Shown: in pieces, positions 13,401 through 24,000 of the stretch | Numbering within the stretch: position 1 is the first letter of the stretch | How the letters are laid out: the number at the start of each line of letters is the position of its first letter | Origin: Megalonaias nervosa | Taxonomy: Eukaryota; Mollusca; Bivalvia; Unionida; Unionidae | Assembly: GCA_016617855.1 (NCBI GenBank) | Contig: JAECUM010000853.1 | Location: forward strand, 36,967-100,966 | DNA length: 64,000 nucleotides | Direction: 5' to 3' | Notes under the pieces: model-generated | The model's input: the letters and a program-made list of their open reading frames with translations, nothing else | What the model was told of the DNA's origin: nothing | The model's database searches: none | Program-made: the position numbers and the translations under genes

Positions 13401-15518
13401 AATGACGGTTCGACTGGAGTTCGAGTAAATCTTTGTATAGACTCGGAACGATGGTGTTACACTTGGCACCTTATTGGTTGATACACTGCAAGGATAAAAT
13501 TAATATAGTGAAAATCCCCTATGTTTGAACCGAAACCTGTTTTATTGGTTTGTCAGGAACGGTTTAGCTAGTTTGCATAGTTAGTCAGTTATAGAAAGGT
13601 CAGACTAGTGAAGTGTCGCTTTACAAATATAGTTCACTAAAGTACTGGGGAGTTATTGTAGTCGAGTTCAATTCATGAACGGAAATAGGAAGCAGGAAAG
13701 GACGTATTCGGTACGTTATTCGGGGTCAAGATTATTTTTCTCATATAAAAAAAATATCCCCACGTCTCATTGCAAATTTATACCTTTTCTAACTATTACT
13801 AGAGGCTGACGTTTAACCAAGACCAGTGAGAAATATATAAGGCAGATATCAGTATTTCATGCAGAAGTATATACCAGTAAAAATACCACGCCCCTCTTAC
13901 ATAAAAAACGTCTCAGCTTTCAGTAAAGACACTACACTGCAAACATTTTGCATGCTGGTTATATACTACAATACAATAATTGCATGTACTTTGCATTTTG
14001 AAACAAGTTTGTTATTTTTACTTGGCACTCGGATATTAATCCTTTATTCCTAGGGGCAAAATTTGTAGCAGACTACGCGCACAAGTTGGGAGGTTTCAAG
14101 AAAGGTGGGCCGAGAGGCTGGGGTTGCAATCCAAATCCCACAGTTTTCATCAATTTAACGCAAAGCTTGTTGGACGAGGTATATGAATGTCGCCGCATCC
14201 ATGCATCAACATCGGATATCACGCAGCAATGGTCCCATATTGCGTTATACTGCCCCCACCCCACCCCCACCCACCCCCCAAAAATGGCTATATATTCCAC
14301 ATCTTGTGTATATTGGCTAAAAACATGCAATTCTGGCAAGGTTTCCAATCGCTCCGCCCAGGAACAGGATTTTGTAGAGTCAACGTTATTCAACAGGGAT
14401 ACTTTTAACTGCATCTAACAATTTAATTTTTTAATAAAATACATGATTTCTGCTCTTGTATCAACTTCTGTCGAATCAGTGTGTTGAAAGCGTTGCCCTT
14501 CGAGCACAAGTTTCGACTATACCTCGTGACTTGATGAACGTTACAGAAGAAAGCATGCACTAGTGTGTATGATTCCTATATTGTGATATTTTGCATTCTT
14601 GCGAGTTGTAGCGTAACGTGGCATAACTCGCAGCAGTGCACATGGTAGCGCGAAAAAGGCAAATATATAAGGCAATTGAAAAAAATCTTACATTCTATTT
14701 CATTAGGCATACAATTGGATCCTGGATGGCCGAGTGGTCTAATGACTCCATTTACAGATCATTCACATCTCGCCTCTGTTCACGAGAGTTCGAGACTCAG
14801 TAGCTTCCCGTGGGTCTGTGATTCCCCCCGGGGTATTTCCAAATTCTTCCTCCACCAAATATACTGGCCGTGAGGAATAGCCTATCACGTGTTCAAAACT
14901 GGCGTTAAACCCCACAAAACCAAACCAAACAGACGTAGACATGAAATTTATAACACTCCTTGAATAACTAAATATACGAGTGACTACAACAGTTTGCATG
15001 TAATATTCAATAGTTGCATAAAATTGATATATAAAATTGATATATAATGTTGCTAATGTAGGATTATCTTTTAAACGATGGTCTGCTTTTCTTCTGCTTG
15101 ATTTTTGTTGCATGATAATTTTAATGACATTTGTATCTAAGCACAGCACTTGACTGTACGGCTTAAAGCTTTATTTCCACTTTTGTGTTCAGAGAATTCA
15201 AAACAATTCTGCTTACTAAGATGTGATTCCGTTGATGACTTTTCTCTCCACTCCACTCAGAGATATTTCAGCACAGCTAATGATAAAATGTTCACCCACA
15301 TTTCCGGCGATGATTATATCATCAATCAGCGGTTTGCTCATAAAACTCACACGGATTTCGATGTCCTGTTATAAGTGAATTATAAAGTTGAGAAATACCA
15401 GAATGAAATGTTAAAAATATAATCGTACTGTCCTAACTTTTGGAGGATTTAGAATAATATAATATTTGACAAGGATAATGATACAAAATCATATTAGGGA
15501 AAAGAGAAAGAAATATGA

Positions 15519-15562
<44 letters not shown>

Positions 15563-18500
15563 AAAAGAAAAAAGAAGAAATAAAACGGCGCATAAAGACC
15601 GATTAATTGCTGAATCGATCATAAAATAGGTCCATGATGCATATCAATGTCTCAACAACTTGAGAAATCAATACCGTATGTATGAATTAAGGTAGGTTTT
15701 GAAATTAACAAATTTAATTCGAACTTTTTCTCTCCCCCACCAAATTACACGTGTGGTGTTAAGACATCTACTTAGCTTTTATATGTTTCTTAATGTTCTG
15801 AACCCCCGAAAATTCCTTTAAAATCTAAACTTTATTCATACTTTCTAAAACGTCATTAGCTTAACGAATGTAGTTCATTTGCAAGTCTTTCTGTAAGATC
15901 TCGTGTGATTTGCACTCTCAGAAGTAAACGGGTCATGCCAGCATAAAAATGTTGAATAATGTTGAACAATTACTTTCTTTTTGAAGAAACAGATTTCATA
16001 TAGGGTGTTTCTTTTGTGGATTAGTATAATATATGTTTATGACTTTAGCCTGACTATTTTATGACACGTATTGATGAAACTGACATAACATCGAGTATGA
16101 GAATTAGATGTTTCATTGAACTGTTAGGCACGAGGTCGTCTTAGTTGTGTCTCACGAGAAGGATATCGCCATATTAAAAAAAAAAAGATGGAAGGAAAGT
16201 AAGATGTGTTTTCATTTTAAAGATTCCAAGAAGAAATTGCAAGAGTACAGATATGACCAAGATATGAAACATGATTTAATCTATACTAAAGTATATTTAA
16301 TTCTATACTGCAGCATGGTTAAATCTAGGCTACAGTACCGACAACACAAAGCTACAACTCAGTCTAGAACTAAATGTCTCACCATCGCAAATCCCCATGC
16401 TTTTTGTGTGCATACTTCAGCCCCCACCCCACCTACCCCCAATACGAGCCTCTGTACTTATCCCCAGTTATGACTATATGATCTTAAACTAAGAGAAGTG
16501 AAACCAACAAGTAAAAATTCAACAAGCAGTTTATTTCCCTAGAATTCCAACTGAAACGTCAAATCAGTATTGTGAATAAAATCAATTATAATCCTAAAAG
16601 TTCTAACAAAAGTCCAAAAATATTGAATGAATTCGATTAATCTTGAATGTCCTGATATACCAATGTCTCGATGTATCACCGATATAATCCAAAATGTCTT
16701 TGAATGAATTTACAATCTAATCCAAATGTAGTGTTTTATTCCAATAATTTAAATAAATGATTCCTCTCAAATTGTATCGAAACATAACAGTAAATAATTC
16801 CACAGACTGAACTTAAAACATTAATAATTTCTTAACCACATCCTCTATATACGGACTGTCATCTGACTCAATTATTATGATCTGGAAAACTTCAAATCGT
16901 AAACAAGGTCAAGATTTGAAACTAAATTTTAGCAAATAACATGACAAAAATCAGTTACAAACAACTCAGCTATGACATTAGTAAGGTCAAAATTCCACCC
17001 TCAATCGCTGACAAAGGTGAAGCAGAATATAAATGAAATATACATAAGACCCATCTCCATTGTATTCCTACAATCCTAACGCAAAATCTGCTACATATGT
17101 GGGTAATCCTGGAATGAATGCATATATAACATTTGGTCAGAAATTGAAAAATATAATTGTAATTTATATTTTCGTACATCTAACCTTTGATTTCTTCCCA
17201 TGGACCCCCGGGGTGTGAGCCAATGATTACACCCGTCTTGTAGATAATTATTCAATGGGCTACACAGCAGTTTCATTCACTTTCTACGAAGTGATTGAGG
17301 AAAACTGCAGGTAACGGGCAGACGGACGGGCAGAAAGTTTCACAATATAGCCCGCTCAAAAATCGAATATTAGCTAGATATAAGGCATACATCAAACACG
17401 AAGCATCGCAGTTTTATTGACACAACTATGACTAATATATGTTGAATATCTATAAAGTGTTGTAGAATGTTACCTTACTACTGCAATTCTATCCAATATA
17501 TTTGTAATCTCTGCACAAACACGTCTTCGTTACTCATTACTAATATGAGCTACGTGAACGCCAGATTTTAAGATTTTGCTGCATCGTTACCAAGAATATG
17601 TATTCAGTTCAGGTTTATGGATTCTGATACCAATTCTAAAATAAATTGCGTTTTATTATTTTACTGACATTTCACGCTTATAAACGACATTTATTAGAAA
17701 ACGACGCTAAATGCACCATACATAAATATACACATACATATTTACACACAAACTTATTATGTAGATTTAATTTATATAATTTGTTGGGTTTCTTAATCAC
17801 TTTGTTATGTATCTGTATTTTGTACTTGACCTTGTCCAAAATCAAGTTCACTGTATCTGACCAGGGGCATTTCTTTTGTAACAGAATACATAGCTAAAAT
17901 TTTCTCTGATTGTGAATTAAATATCAAAATCATTAATGTAAACATGTTTACCTGAATTTGAGTTTAAAGATACATTATTTATTCTAATCACACAATCTTC
18001 AAAAATGGAAAATTCCATTAAGCTACAGTATTTCCAGAAAATGGTAATTGTGACCTAGGTCAGGTAGAGGGGTATATAATCTTGTTTATCTAAAACATTA
18101 TGAATTCTTGTCTTAATATTTGAAGCAGAATCATTCATATTGCTGTGTTCAGTTTTTTATTTGAGTGGATTTATTTATTCAAATTATTATTCACTGAAAT
18201 TACAAAGTGATTAATAATATTCTCTGACAGAAACATTAATTTGGAATTTTAAGAATTCAGACAAGAACATTTTGGATTATATTGTTGTGATACATCAAAA
18301 GACTTAGCAGGCTACCGGCACATTATCACATTCGAGACTACAGGCACATGAACACATTCAAAATCGAACTTTAACTGGTGTACAACTGGAACTCAGTTGG
18401 AACTTCATACATTTTGAACTTGTGATAAAACTTTTAGGACTGTTTGGGATTTGATTCACAATACTGTAAGTTTGTTTTAAATTTTCACTTTACATTCAAT

Positions 18501-19237
18501 AGGAAAAATTTGTTGAATTTTAGAACAACTTGGTTGTTTTCACTCTTATTTATTACTTAGTTTAAGATCATATATACAGATAGGCAGATATGCATAACCA
18601 TATACATACATATACATATATACATATATATAGACATACATATAGACATACAGACATACAGAGATATAGACATAGACATATACACATATACATAAAGACA
18701 TGTACATATAGACATACATATGGACATATAGACACACATACACACATACATATACATGCATATATATATATACGTGCATATATACATATATATACACATA
18801 TATATACATGCATATATACATATATATACATGCATATATACATATATATACATGCATATATACAGATATATACATACATATACATGCATATATACATATA
18901 TATATATACATACATATACATACATATTTACATATATATACATACATATATACATATATATACATACATATATACATATATACATACATATACATACATA
19001 CATATATAAAAATATACATACATACATGCATACATACATACATACATACATACATACATACATACATACATACATTTCCAATTATTTTCCAGCCAATCAA
19101 TTTTCGCTTGGAGCAGAAGCAACTTGCAACTTAAACAGGTGCTTTTGGTTCACTGTCAAAAAGTGGATCAAACCTAAGTTGGTTGATACGCGTAAATGCA
19201 TGTTATCCGTATGGAGAAATAAATTCACACACGCACG

Positions 19238-19303
<66 letters not shown>

Positions 19304-20913
19304 GAAAGAAGCAACCTACTTTAATACAACCGGTGATTTCAACCAAGCTCCTATTGCCATCTCGCCATGCAGTAGCACAAGTTACGAAGGTATTATCAGC
19401 AAGAATCGAGGTAAACGTTTCTGGTGAGGGATTTGTCACAATTATGGTATTATTGGGATAGCATGCTGAAAAATAAAAGTGTGGATGCTCAAACGTTCGA
19501 ATGTTTTTGCTACTTATCGAACATCAGCTGATAGCGAGGTCAAAGTTTAAGTTGACGAGTCCACAAAGTGGATACAAACGTTCGATGTTCCTTGGTGCTG
19601 AAGCTGATGTGCATGATCGCACAAGACTACTACGTGGTAAGCTTGCTTATTCCCATTGTGCTTATTCCCTTTTCACGATTACTAGAGTTTGAAAATATAG
19701 GTCAATGAAATATAAATCTAACAGAATTGCCTTTTTGTAAGAGCATTTATCACCGCAATTCCCCGCTTTGAGCATCTTGGGTGTGGTCCCCGTGGGTATG
19801 GACTACCTCAGGGGCAAATGTCAGCTGAATATGTGCATTTCTTTACTCAAGCCCATTAAGTAGGAATATAGTTATAGTGATCTCAATAGTTTCCAAGTTA
19901 TCACCCACTGAGCTTACTCCTCTGATGTACGTGTGGAGGTGGGGTGGAGTAGGGGGTAATATATGAATCCAGGGCCAGTTATTATTTTAGGGATAGTAAA
20001 TTATCTTTTCTTGAATTATTTGTGCGACGGTTTGGTTAACTGGAATCTTAAAGCGTCCTGCTAGACAAAGACAAGACGGGCTGATTATTTTTCAAGGGTC
20101 TCAAACTCAAACCACCCTTCGTGCTGCATGAGGGCATTTTCGATGGCCCAAGGGCAGCACCACCTTTGTTATCTCACATGAAACCTTGTGAAGCCAATAA
20201 TTTTGCGGGCCACAGGAGACCCCTGGTTTAGATTGTTCGTCGAACCATAGAAATTAAATGGTCCTACAACAAGTACATTTAAACCTATCAACGAGTTCAG
20301 ATATATAATAAGCCATTAAACATCTATCATATTTATTTTTTACATGAACACTGCTGGCATTTATACTTTAGTTCCACATTTGTTTCAGTTGTTTGTTGTG
20401 GAGTGGCTGTAAATTATAGCATTTTACAGTTTCCGTCTGTTAACAGACTAATACTGGTAGAAGCAGAAAGCAGGACGCAATTTAAAGTTTTATGATCGTT
20501 GATGAATACCAGTCATTTTCTACAGGCTCACTCCTGTAGTTTAGACGGTGTGGCTCATGTCCTAAAGGAATCCCGTACCCGAAGTGTCGGCTAACATGAA
20601 TTATCTTAATAGTATGTAGACGCGAAAATGAAATTATGAACGCATTAGGTATTCTATTCAAGTGTAATAGCAACGTCTGGGTATTTTGCTGTCGGTGGAA
20701 TAGTAGTTTCTTTTTCTACATACTTATAAATCGAGTCTACGTAACATGCAATTTTCACCACAGTTGACGTAGCTGCAGTCAGCATGCATTATGCCTCTAC
20801 AGGATTTACTAAAGGCTTTACTCCATTTTTAAAACAGTTTTTAATATATATGAACGGACTTTATTACATAAAGTGAACGAGATTATATGACAAAATACGA
20901 CAAGTGGTGATGT

Positions 20914-20959
<46 letters not shown>

Positions 20960-21035
20960 TACTGTATTGTAATGATTGTGCAAGTCCAAATATGGTTACA
21001 GCCAGGACGATCAACAGGTACAGCAGGCTGGTCAT
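1412..21035 (-). CDS. ZP-domain protein, eight-exon host gene (spliced)
   Basis: Join on the minus strand: 21035-20963, 19465-19320, 15365-15217, 13485-13349, 10320-10233, 9884-9728, 3019-2863, 1461-1412. The exons total 957 nt, giving 318 residues plus TAA. Every intron begins GT and ends AG, and all seven phases match, which is strong internal support. The product has a signal peptide (1 to about 20), a ZP-N part with Cys26, 54, 71 and 104, a ZP-C part with Cys178, 199, 236, 241, 248 and 252, a furin-type REKR at 257-260, a Ser/Thr/Gln-rich tail, and a hydrophobic end (about 301-318) that could be a membrane or GPI-anchor signal. The ten-cysteine layout is that of type II ZP modules, which polymerise into extracellular filaments (egg coats, matrix, apical glycoproteins) after cleavage at the consensus site. 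Seen: exons, motifs, phases. Known: ZP architecture. Inferred: secretion, cleavage and assembly. Which ZP paralogue this is cannot be told. Confidence 0.87.
1462..2862 (-). other. ZP intron 7
   Basis: AT-rich intron. A perfect 23-bp tandem duplication lies at 1866-1911 and a G10 run near 1647. The overlapping ORFs on both strands here (about 1503-1884 and 2138-2455) have no recognisable domains. Confidence 0.6.
1866..1911. repeat. 23-bp perfect tandem duplication
   Basis: Two identical adjacent copies of a 23-bp unit starting AAAAGTCGCAAAACATTAG. Confidence 0.9.
2863..3019 (-). CDS. ZP gene exon 7: last ZP cysteine and furin site
   Basis: Residues 251-302. The acceptor is TCAAAATTAG and the donor TGGG/GTAGGG. 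It begins [11 protein letters not shown], giving the last ZP cysteine (252) and the REKR cleavage site five residues later, as expected for ZP proteins. The following ~40 residues are acidic, Gln- and Ser-rich. Confidence 0.82.
3283..3652. repeat. Compound (TATACA)n/(CATA)n microsatellite
   Basis: About 370 bp of alternating CATA, TATA and TACATG units inside ZP intron 6. Because no stop arises in several frames it gives ORFs rich in Tyr, Met, Ile, Cys and Thr on both strands. These are not genes. Confidence 0.93.
4669..5032 (+). mobile_element. tRNA-derived SINE, family A, copy 1
   Basis: The head starts GGACCGGTCCTACGGCC and has an A-box-like TGGTTAGAGCG and a B-box-like GGTTAGAACC about 35 bp apart. 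A body containing GGGACATCATG and GCGGCATGATGC follows, then ACGTTAAAAATCC and a (CT)n tail of about 50 bp. It is the most complete of the three copies and lies antisense to the ZP gene in intron 6. Confidence 0.75.
5285..5500 (-). mobile_element. tRNA-derived SINE, family B, 5'-truncated copy
   Basis: Homologous to the copies at 9091 and 14718. It has the B-box region GCGTGGGTTCGAGTCTCAGG, the GGTGGTTCTTTCCAGGG body and the TGGCGTTAAACCCTACAAC end. Similarity stops before the A box, so the head is lost or diverged. Confidence 0.75.
5633..6530 (-). pseudogene. Decayed retrotransposon RT/RNase H fragment
   Basis: Minus-strand reading in shifting frames gives blocks typical of the RT thumb, connection and RNase H region of DIRS-type or related retroelements: [11 protein letters not shown] with following DHIPLG (about 6230-6340), [18 protein letters not shown] (about 5990-6050), and [13 protein letters not shown] with [10 protein letters not shown] (about 5690-5780). 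The conserved order is kept but stops and frameshifts separate the blocks, so it is inactive. The start of RT and any downstream tyrosine recombinase or integrase are not recognised. Family assignment (DIRS versus Ty3-like) is tentative. Confidence 0.72.
7432..7770 (-). mobile_element. tRNA-derived SINE, family A, copy 2
   Basis: The reverse complement aligns with 4669-5032 over its full length: GGTTAGAGCGTC-type head (altered here), GGTGGGACATCATG, TCTGCGGCATGAT, ACGTTAAAAATCCAAAT. The tail is (CA)n (7432-7480 as GT on the plus strand) instead of (CT)n. Confidence 0.75.
8151..8174 (+). other. G-quadruplex-forming candidate
   Basis: Runs of four to five G separated by single T, satisfying the four-tract rule with one-base loops. 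Confidence 0.6.
9091..9350 (+). mobile_element. tRNA-derived SINE, family B, full-length copy
   Basis: The head GGCGAGTGGCCGAGTGGTCTA is Ser/Leu-tRNA-like with A box TGGCCGAGTGG and B box GGTTCGAGTCT. The body has GGTCGGTGGTTCTTCCCGGGG, the 3' end is ATGGCGTTAAACCCTAC, and an (AAC)n tail follows. It has intact RNA polymerase III box sequences. Confidence 0.82.
9458..9592 (-). mobile_element. SINE family A, copy 3, with internal deletion
   Basis: On the minus strand it reads GTGGTTAGAGCGTCTCACTTGGCGCTCA. The segment between two GTCTC words present in copy 1 is missing, and the 3' half is truncated. Confidence 0.68.
9728..9884 (-). CDS. ZP gene exon 6: ZP-C core
   Basis: Residues 198-250. The acceptor is AATTTTTTTAG and the donor TTTT/GTAAGT. 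It includes [14 protein letters not shown] and the Cys199, 236, 241 and 248 pattern. Strands followed by clustered cysteines are the hallmark of the ZP-C end. It ends in phase 0. Confidence 0.87.
10103..10142. repeat. (CATA)n microsatellite
   Basis: About nine tandem CATA units in ZP intron 5. Confidence 0.9.
10233..10320 (-). CDS. ZP gene exon 5: ZP-C
   Basis: Residues 169-197. The acceptor is TTCTCATTGCAG and the donor AACGG/GTAAGG. It contains EYHLMPLNC, with Cys178 as the first ZP-C cysteine. The split Gly codon at its end joins to Cys199 in the next exon. Confidence 0.85.
10870..11838. repeat. 27-bp minisatellite
   Basis: About 36 copies of a 27-bp unit (TTAGTTACATGTACTAATGC plus CCTTATA), with a 26-bp variant in which TACATGTAC becomes TATATTAC. 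It starts with diverged copies (ATGTCGATATA) and ends with a short inverted copy (ATAAGGGCATTAGTAC, about 11816-11832). Since 27 is a multiple of three it leaves a 114-residue minus-strand ORF of ALVHVTNIR repeats, which is not a credible gene. It lies in ZP intron 4. Confidence 0.93.
11839..13348. other. Rest of ZP intron 4
   Basis: AT-rich, with scattered short A and T runs. I see no gene or mobile element. The 82-residue ORF at 12196-12444 shows no domain. Confidence 0.5.
13349..13485 (-). CDS. ZP gene exon 4: linker and start of ZP-C
   Basis: Residues 123-168. The acceptor is TTATCCTTGCAG and the donor CCCA/GTATGT. It contains [12 protein letters not shown] and [12 protein letters not shown], the hydrophobic strand pattern that normally opens the ZP-C half. 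There are no cysteines. Confidence 0.83.
14252..14279 (-). other. G-quadruplex-forming candidate (minus strand)
   Basis: Plus-strand C runs of three to six separated by single A form a G4-type tract on the minus strand, which is the coding strand of the surrounding intron. Confidence 0.55.
14718..14934 (+). mobile_element. tRNA-derived SINE, family B, copy 3
   Basis: The head is CTGGATGGCCGAGTGGTCTAA, the decayed B box GAGTTCGAGACTC. The body has CTTCCTCCACCAAATATACTG, the 3' end is CTGGCGTTAAACCCCAC, and an (AAACC)n tail follows. It is older than the 9091 copy by visible divergence. Confidence 0.78.
15217..15365 (-). CDS. ZP gene exon 3: second half of ZP-N
   Basis: Residues 74-122, starting [10 protein letters not shown]. 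The acceptor is ACTTATAACAG and the donor TTA/GTAAGC. It contains the fourth ZP-N cysteine (Cys104, in IISC). It enters in phase 0 and leaves two bases, which complete a Tyr codon with the next exon. Confidence 0.85.
15366..18567. other. ZP intron 2, first part
   Basis: AT-rich, with a (GAAA)n microsatellite at about 15516-15566. Short ORFs (16147-16473, 16970-17276, 17646-17897) lack recognisable domains. No other element was seen. Confidence 0.5.
15516..15566. repeat. (GAAA)n microsatellite
   Basis: About 12 tandem GAAA units with an A-rich end. Confidence 0.9.
18568..19075. repeat. Compound (TACATA)n/(CATA)n microsatellite
   Basis: About 500 bp of TACATA, TATACATG and CATA units ending in a pure (CATA)n run at 19015-19073. 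It produces the long Tyr-, Ile- and His-rich or Met- and Cys-rich ORFs (up to 223 residues) on both strands, none of them genes. Confidence 0.93.
19226..19300. repeat. (CA)n microsatellite
   Basis: About 35 CA units with three CG interruptions at the start. On the ZP transcript it is a (GT)n run just after the exon 2 donor. Confidence 0.95.
19320..19465 (-). CDS. ZP gene exon 2: first half of ZP-N
   Basis: Residues 25-73. The acceptor is TTATTTTTCAG/CATGC and the donor ATTAAA/GTAGGT. It carries Cys26, Cys54 and Cys71 and the NNT (29-31) and NRS (62-64) N-glycosylation sequons. The donor is followed within about 20 nt by a long (GT)n run on the transcript strand. Confidence 0.85.
19466..20962. 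other. ZP intron 1
   Basis: Moderately AT-rich. Near its 5' end (20917-20956) is a (GA)n run. The ORFs at 19501-19692 and 20482-20673 show no domain. Confidence 0.5.
20917..20956. repeat. (GA)n microsatellite
   Basis: About 20 GA units; (TC)n on the ZP transcript, starting about 7 nt after the exon 1 donor. Confidence 0.95.
20963..21035 (-). CDS. ZP gene exon 1: start codon and signal peptide
   Basis: The ATG lies at 21035, directly after a good 3' splice site (TTCTGATTTCAG), so a 5' untranslated exon probably lies upstream. It encodes 24 residues starting [20 protein letters not shown], a typical signal peptide, and ends in phase 1 at the donor A/GTAATT. The intron starts almost at once with a (TC)n run. 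Confidence 0.8.
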
Positions 21036-24000
21036 CTGAAATCAGAATCTATCGATCAACAAGACGAGATTAGATGGTTTGCAATAGGAGATCTCTTTCT
21101 CTTTCTCTCTCACTCGAACAAATTCCCTCGTCCCCATTGACCCCGAAGGGCAAAAAAAAAATGAGTATGTCGATGAATGAATTGTCTTAGCTTCCTAATG
21201 ACAAATTCAGTCTGAATAAAAGTCAACGTGCTTGGGAAATGTAAACAAATGAAACTTTACTCAGAAACTTGATGGAAATTTTCGATTACTATGCTACTGA
21301 CATCAAAGTCATCCGAGCTTGTCGCTAAATTAATTGCCCAAGCTTCATATTTATTCAACCCATATAAGAAGAAAATCCATGGATAAGTTTAGGAAACAAG
21401 CCATTGTATACAACTTGTCGTTGAATAAATTGTCTTAGCTTAATAATAGTTTCATGAGTTTAGTGTTATGTTTATATGCTTAAAAAACTGACAGCATATT
21501 TTCTCCTTTTCATACTTGACAAGGCACTGAATTGCTATTAATGCTGTCGTGTTTTTCAAGCCTTTCTATGTACCAGTTAAAATCTTTCATTGTGGACTGA
21601 AATCTTTTTGGCATCTTCTATTGGGATCACGTGATTGCGAATAAGTAAAACTTGATCAATAAACAAGTTTCACTCCAGAGCAAATTACTCGGCAATTTCG
21701 ACGAAGACAAGGATGGTATCAGTCACAGAAATTAAAAGAAATGAGTCTATTCGGTAATTTAAACCTCATCATTTAGTTCTAAATATTATGATTCGAAAAG
21801 GGAACGATTCTCGAACACATTACCGAAACTTGAGCTTTCAAAATGATAAAGAAATCGAAAAATTATATAACATTTGTAAATTGCCTAGTTTACGAGCGAC
21901 ATTGACATTGTGCAATTTGAAAAGGACGTCGATATTATAGAGAGAACTGGTCGCCGGCCAGTGGTATATTAATTGTACGATATCTGAATTTGGTTAAAAA
22001 CAATGTAAGTAATCACCAGCAAACACTTCGGATATCAAGGCCGTTGTCGGCGGTAGAGCCAGTGTAGCAATGACCATATTCATTTTAAAATCAACGAAAA
22101 TTCAATATGCATTTTCGCAGTTATCGTAATCAGCGTGAAAAGTTATGTCCCTTAACCTGGTTACTAGCATACTCCATTTGGAACGCCATCGACCTTTTCC
22201 GTCAAATGCTAGAAAAAGACATGGGAGGTAAGTAGTGGTCATTTTGATTTGCCCGCCATGCATGTTGTTATTACGCAATAACTTATTTGACCTTACAACG
22301 ATTCGATGACGTGGCATACACAATAGTCTGGGGCTACTGGAACAGACCGAGCTGTTTATTTCTGTTTTTGTGGGGTTTGTTTTTATTCAGGAGTTGCAAG
22401 AACATTCTTATAGATCGGGTAATGTTGTGCTACTGAGATCTGAAATCTGATATTGAAAAGAAATGTTGCCCTAACACTTTCCTCTCGATTAAACCTTGCC
22501 TTCGATTGAATTTGCCAAAATTAACGGAGATATAGATCATATCAAATGGGTTGTGATTTAATATTTTTTTTTTTTTTAAAAAAAAATAAGTTCTAGCTTT
22601 TGCGATCCTTCGTGAGCAACGAGTTTCATAAATTTAATATTAAATCATTGTCCATTTGATATTCTATGTATCAGTTTAGTTGAAAGAGTTTGGATAGAAA
22701 GAAGAACCGATCATTTTTAGCATGTAATAAATTCCGACTCGGACCTTTCAATTCTTGTGCGTGAAAAAATAGTCTCAGATGCCAATTGAATCTATAATGC
22801 ACAGTTCGAGAACTAGCAGCATCTAGAAATAGCCATTTTGTTACAAATTACAGTTCAGACAGAAACTGTCCTTCCAAATCAATAGAATATTTGACACGGA
22901 CGTTTTTCAATGCTGGATTTACAATTGGAAGTTCCTGTGAAGTGTCACATACTTCGCTGATTTGAGTGGTTGAAGCACCTTATACTTGGATTTCGATGAG
23001 ACTTTGCAATTTTTCCACCGAAAAGTGAACCCATTCCACAATGGACATTCATCACAAATGCGGGATACAGCAGAAAATAGTAGCATTCCAGTTGTTGGAT
23101 ATTCGTGTGATCACCATATGAAACTTTTTACTACATCTAGACTATAATAAAGGTGTTCCTGTTGATGATAGTGATTCAAGTTTTAATATTTTGTGACCTG
23201 ACATTAGCATTATTTAATTTTTTTTAAAAAATGCTATGGTTGGGTAACTTTTTATCAGTTTGTAAACATTCTTTTCAAAAGAGGGGCATGTTTACTTACT
23301 CGCATAGGTTGACATTTAAGCCACGCGTGTCAGAGGTGTGTGATGTTGCTAACAGGTTTGGACACATACAGCTCTCTATGAATTTTCCAATGCTCGGGTT
23401 CCTGTGGGGTCAATTGGCCATATTCTGACAGACGTAACCTTTTCCCCAATACCCGTGAGCATTCAATTGAGATTGCTGCCAAATTGTTACTGCTAATACT
23501 AAAAGAAAAAAAAATAAGTTCCGGAAGGCAGGCAAGGAAAATTCCCACGGTCGCAGCTACTCAGTAATGATAATACTGCGCAAGAATTTCAGGACTTATT
23601 TGGACAAAGTAGATTCACATAAAGTTACATGTTGACATAAAATATTAAACTGCACACACTGTATGTAAAGCTTACCAACTGTGTGATAAAATAGAAAATG
23701 TTTCTCTGAAGTCTGTTAGAGCATTCTGTAACGTTGCCATAATACTCCCACCCAAACAATGTTTACTGTATCATTCCGCCCAAGAAATGAGTTAACGAAA
23801 ATACAAATCTTTTCGCACGAAAATTCTCAGTTTGACAAAATACACAATCTGAAGAATTATACATACAATCTACATTTGCAAAATGTTGCTGTCCTAAAAT
23901 TATTGCAAAATGTCGAACTTTTTATCGATGTAGTAATGCAGCCGTTAATCTCGTTGAAACAATGAAAAGAATTAATGCAAATCCAAGTATTTTTCATTAA

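Larger units (their letters stand above)
13486..15216. other. ZP intron 3
   Basis: Contains a SINE of family B (14718-14934) and a C-rich tract (14252-14279). Nothing else was recognised. Confidence 0.5.

Noticed and set aside
18546..19461. ORFs of up to 223 codons on both strands
   Set aside because: Same cause: a compound CATA repeat and a (CA)n run. Only 19320-19465 on the minus strand is a real exon.
22015..22092. Minus-strand ATG followed by a signal-peptide-like stretch (MNMVIATLAL) and a GT
   Set aside because: Its phase does not fit any following ZP exon, and exon 1 at 21035 already supplies a better signal peptide.
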